Positions 5,093 through 6,440 of a stretch of DNA of 6,440 nucleotides are shown here, one piece after another (the first letter of the stretch is position 1; each line of letters opens with the position of its first letter). The stretch is taken from the NCBI GenBank assembly GCA_002316345.1, contig DCDI01000124.1, positions 280 through 6,719 of the forward strand, in the 5' to 3' direction. The translations under genes were made by a program, and so were the position numbers. The notes beneath the pieces were generated by a model. The model was not told where the DNA came from. It saw nothing but the letters and a program-made list of their open reading frames with translations, and did not search any database. The DNA is from Phyllobacteriaceae bacterium UBA1059 (GTDB taxonomy: Bacteria > Pseudomonadota > Alphaproteobacteria > Rhizobiales > Rhizobiaceae).

Positions 5093-6440
5093 TTGCAAAG
5101 ACGTGTCCACCATTGCCGACAAAGCCGCAGTCTCGCAGTTCTCTCGCTGCTTCTGGCTTTCGTCATCGCCTTCCTCGCTCCGGCCCATGCCGACGAAGCG
5201 CAGATCCGCGCAATCATCACGAAATTTGCCGACGCCAAGGGCTTCCCGCAGATCGAGGCGATCGTGCAGGAACTCGGCGCCACTGGCGATCCGGCCGTGG
5301 CGCGTCCGCTCAACGCCCTGGCGGATGGCGCTCTCCATGCCCGCAAGACCGACAGTCAGATTTTCATTGTTGAAGAAGGCGGCGGATTTCGCGTGCTTGA
5401 TCCGCTGTCCGGCGAAGTCGTCGCGGATGCCGGCGTTGCGCGTGATTACACCAAAATCCGCGTCAACAATGGGCTGCGCCGCACGATCCGCGGTGTGCTG
5501 GGCTCACTGACGCTCGGCGCCACGGACGGCAATGCGCGCATGCGCGCTGCCAACACGCTATTCCAAACGCCTGATCCCCAAACGATCGAAGCACTGGATG
5601 CCGCGATCCCTGGCGAAAGCGTGCCTGCAGTCAAGATCCGCCTGCAGCAAGCCCGCGCCGCTGCCGTTTTGCAATCCGATCTGCCTGATGCCCAGAAGGA
5701 GGAGGCCATCGCCCTTCTCGGCGGCATGGGCGACCGCGCGGCGCTCTCGCTGCTCAACGGGTTCGCGGCCAACGCGCAGGGCGATCTCAAATCCGCTGCA
5801 CAAGGCGCGGCCGACCGTATCAACACGACGCTGGCCGCCTGGGACATGGCTCAGAATGTCTGGTTCGGCCTGTCGCTCGGATCGGTTCTCCTGCTGGCCG
5901 CCATCGGCCTCGCCATCACCTTCGGCGTCATGGGCGTCATCAACATGGCGCATGGCGAAATGGTGATGCTCGGCGCCTACACGACCTTCGCCGTGCAGGA
6001 AGCAATCCGGGCCAATGCGCCCGGCTTGTTCGACTGGTCGCTCCTTATCGCCGCACCCACCGCCTTTCTCGTTGCCGGTGTGGTCGGCTTCGCGATGGAG
6101 CGAGGCATCATCCGCTTTCTTTACGGCCGTCCGCTGGAAACGCTGCTCGCCACATGGGGTGTGTCGCTGATCCTGCAGCAGGCCGTGCGCACCATCTTCG
6201 GCCCGAACAATCGCGAGGTCGGCAATCCCTCATGGATGTCGGGCTCGTTCGAGATCGGACAATTGGCCATCACCTGGAACCGGCTCTGGATCGTGGTTTT
6301 CGCGCTGGCCGTCTTTGCCGTCCTGCTGTTCGTCTTTAACCGCACGAGCTGGGGCCTGCATATGCGCGCGGTCACCCAGAACCGGCGCATGGCCGCCTCC
6401 ATGGGCATCCGCACCCCTTGGGTTGATGCCTTCACCTTCT
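5093..6440 (+). CDS. urtB: Urea ABC transporter permease UrtB, with exported N-terminal domain (3' end outside window)
   Basis: UrtB is one of two membrane subunits of the urea importer. 449 codons are visible, without interruption, up to the window edge; members of the family are usually somewhat over 500 residues, so the last helices are missing. The TTG start gives MQRRVHHCRQ, a strong hydrophobic stretch (LAVLSLLLAFVIAFLA) and an AHA|DEA cleavage site after residue 33: a good signal peptide. Residues 34 to about 250 are a soluble, mostly helical domain with HEAT-like helix pairs (for example GDPAVARPLNALADGAL and DRAALSLLNGF), probably periplasmic. The LivH-type permease follows from about 256 with the family signature INMAHGEMVMLGAYT (283-297), then further helices and the MERGIIRFLYGRPLETLLATWG segment. 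The N-terminal extension separates UrtB from ordinary branched-chain amino acid permeases. It is co-transcribed with urtA; urtC, urtD and urtE are expected next but are not in view. Confidence 0.92.
   Translation, partial: MQRRVHHCRQSRSLAVLSLLLAFVIAFLAPAHADEAQIRAIITKFADAKGFPQIEAIVQELGATGDPAVARPLNALADGALHARKTDSQIFIVEEGGGFRVLDPLSGEVVADAGVARDYTKIRVNNGLRRTIRGVLGSLTLGATDGNARMRAANTLFQTPDPQTIEALDAAIPGESVPAVKIRLQQARAAAVLQSDLPDAQKEEAIALLGGMGDRAALSLLNGFAANAQGDLKSAAQGAADRINTTLAAWDMAQNVWFGLSLGSVLLLAAIGLAITFGVMGVINMAHGEMVMLGAYTTFAVQEAIRANAPGLFDWSLLIAAPTAFLVAGVVGFAMERGIIRFLYGRPLETLLATWGVSLILQQAVRTIFGPNNREVGNPSWMSGSFEIGQLAITWNRLWIVVFALAVFAVLLFVFNRTSWGLHMRAVTQNRRMAASMGIRTPWVDAFTF

Noticed and set aside
5103..5966. 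Plus-strand frames at 5103-5510 and 5532-5966
   Set aside because: They are out-of-frame readings of urtB, rich in Ser, Arg and Pro, while the urtB frame is continuous and carries family motifs.

Overview
The window looks like chromosomal DNA of an alphaproteobacterium, probably of the order Rhizobiales (Rhizobium/Mesorhizobium/Shinella-like). The reasons are high G+C with strongly G/C-biased third codon positions, a urea ABC transporter of the proteobacterial urtAB type, and a large hybrid sensor kinase of a kind I associate with this group. This placement is inference; no rRNA or marker gene is present.

Layout: two divergent transcription units share a control region of about 210 bp (3509-3719). 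To the left, on the minus strand, lies an unusual sensor protein of about 1127 residues (125-3508). It fuses a complete 12-helix NCS1-type (nucleobase/hydantoin:cation symporter-1) transporter domain, an eight-cysteine cluster, a second membrane-helix pair, a histidine kinase core and a C-terminal receiver. Its 3' end overlaps the start of a second gene (1-135, cut by the window edge) that encodes a response-regulator receiver domain; the two form an evident two-component pair. To the right, on the plus strand, lie urtA (periplasmic urea-binding protein, 3720-5021) and urtB (permease with an N-terminal exported helical domain, 5093 to beyond the end).

Functional reading: the likely story is a transporter-like sensor that detects a small nitrogen compound (urea, or a nucleobase, hydantoin or allantoin-type precursor). 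It would relay phosphate to its partner regulator and control the divergent urea-uptake operon, perhaps together with its own gene. The fusion and the gene order are visible in the sequence; ligand and target are inference.

The control region holds more structure than a plain promoter. There is a 38-bp near-perfect inverted repeat over the 5' end of the kinase gene, two short inverted repeats sharing a CTACGTC half-site, and a leader with two competing hairpins that ends directly at the urtA ribosome binding site. A further G+C-rich set of alternative hairpins separates urtA from urtB. I see no mobile element, CRISPR array, tRNA or rRNA. The other long open frames, including those antisense to the kinase and to urtA, are shadows of real genes in high-G+C DNA.
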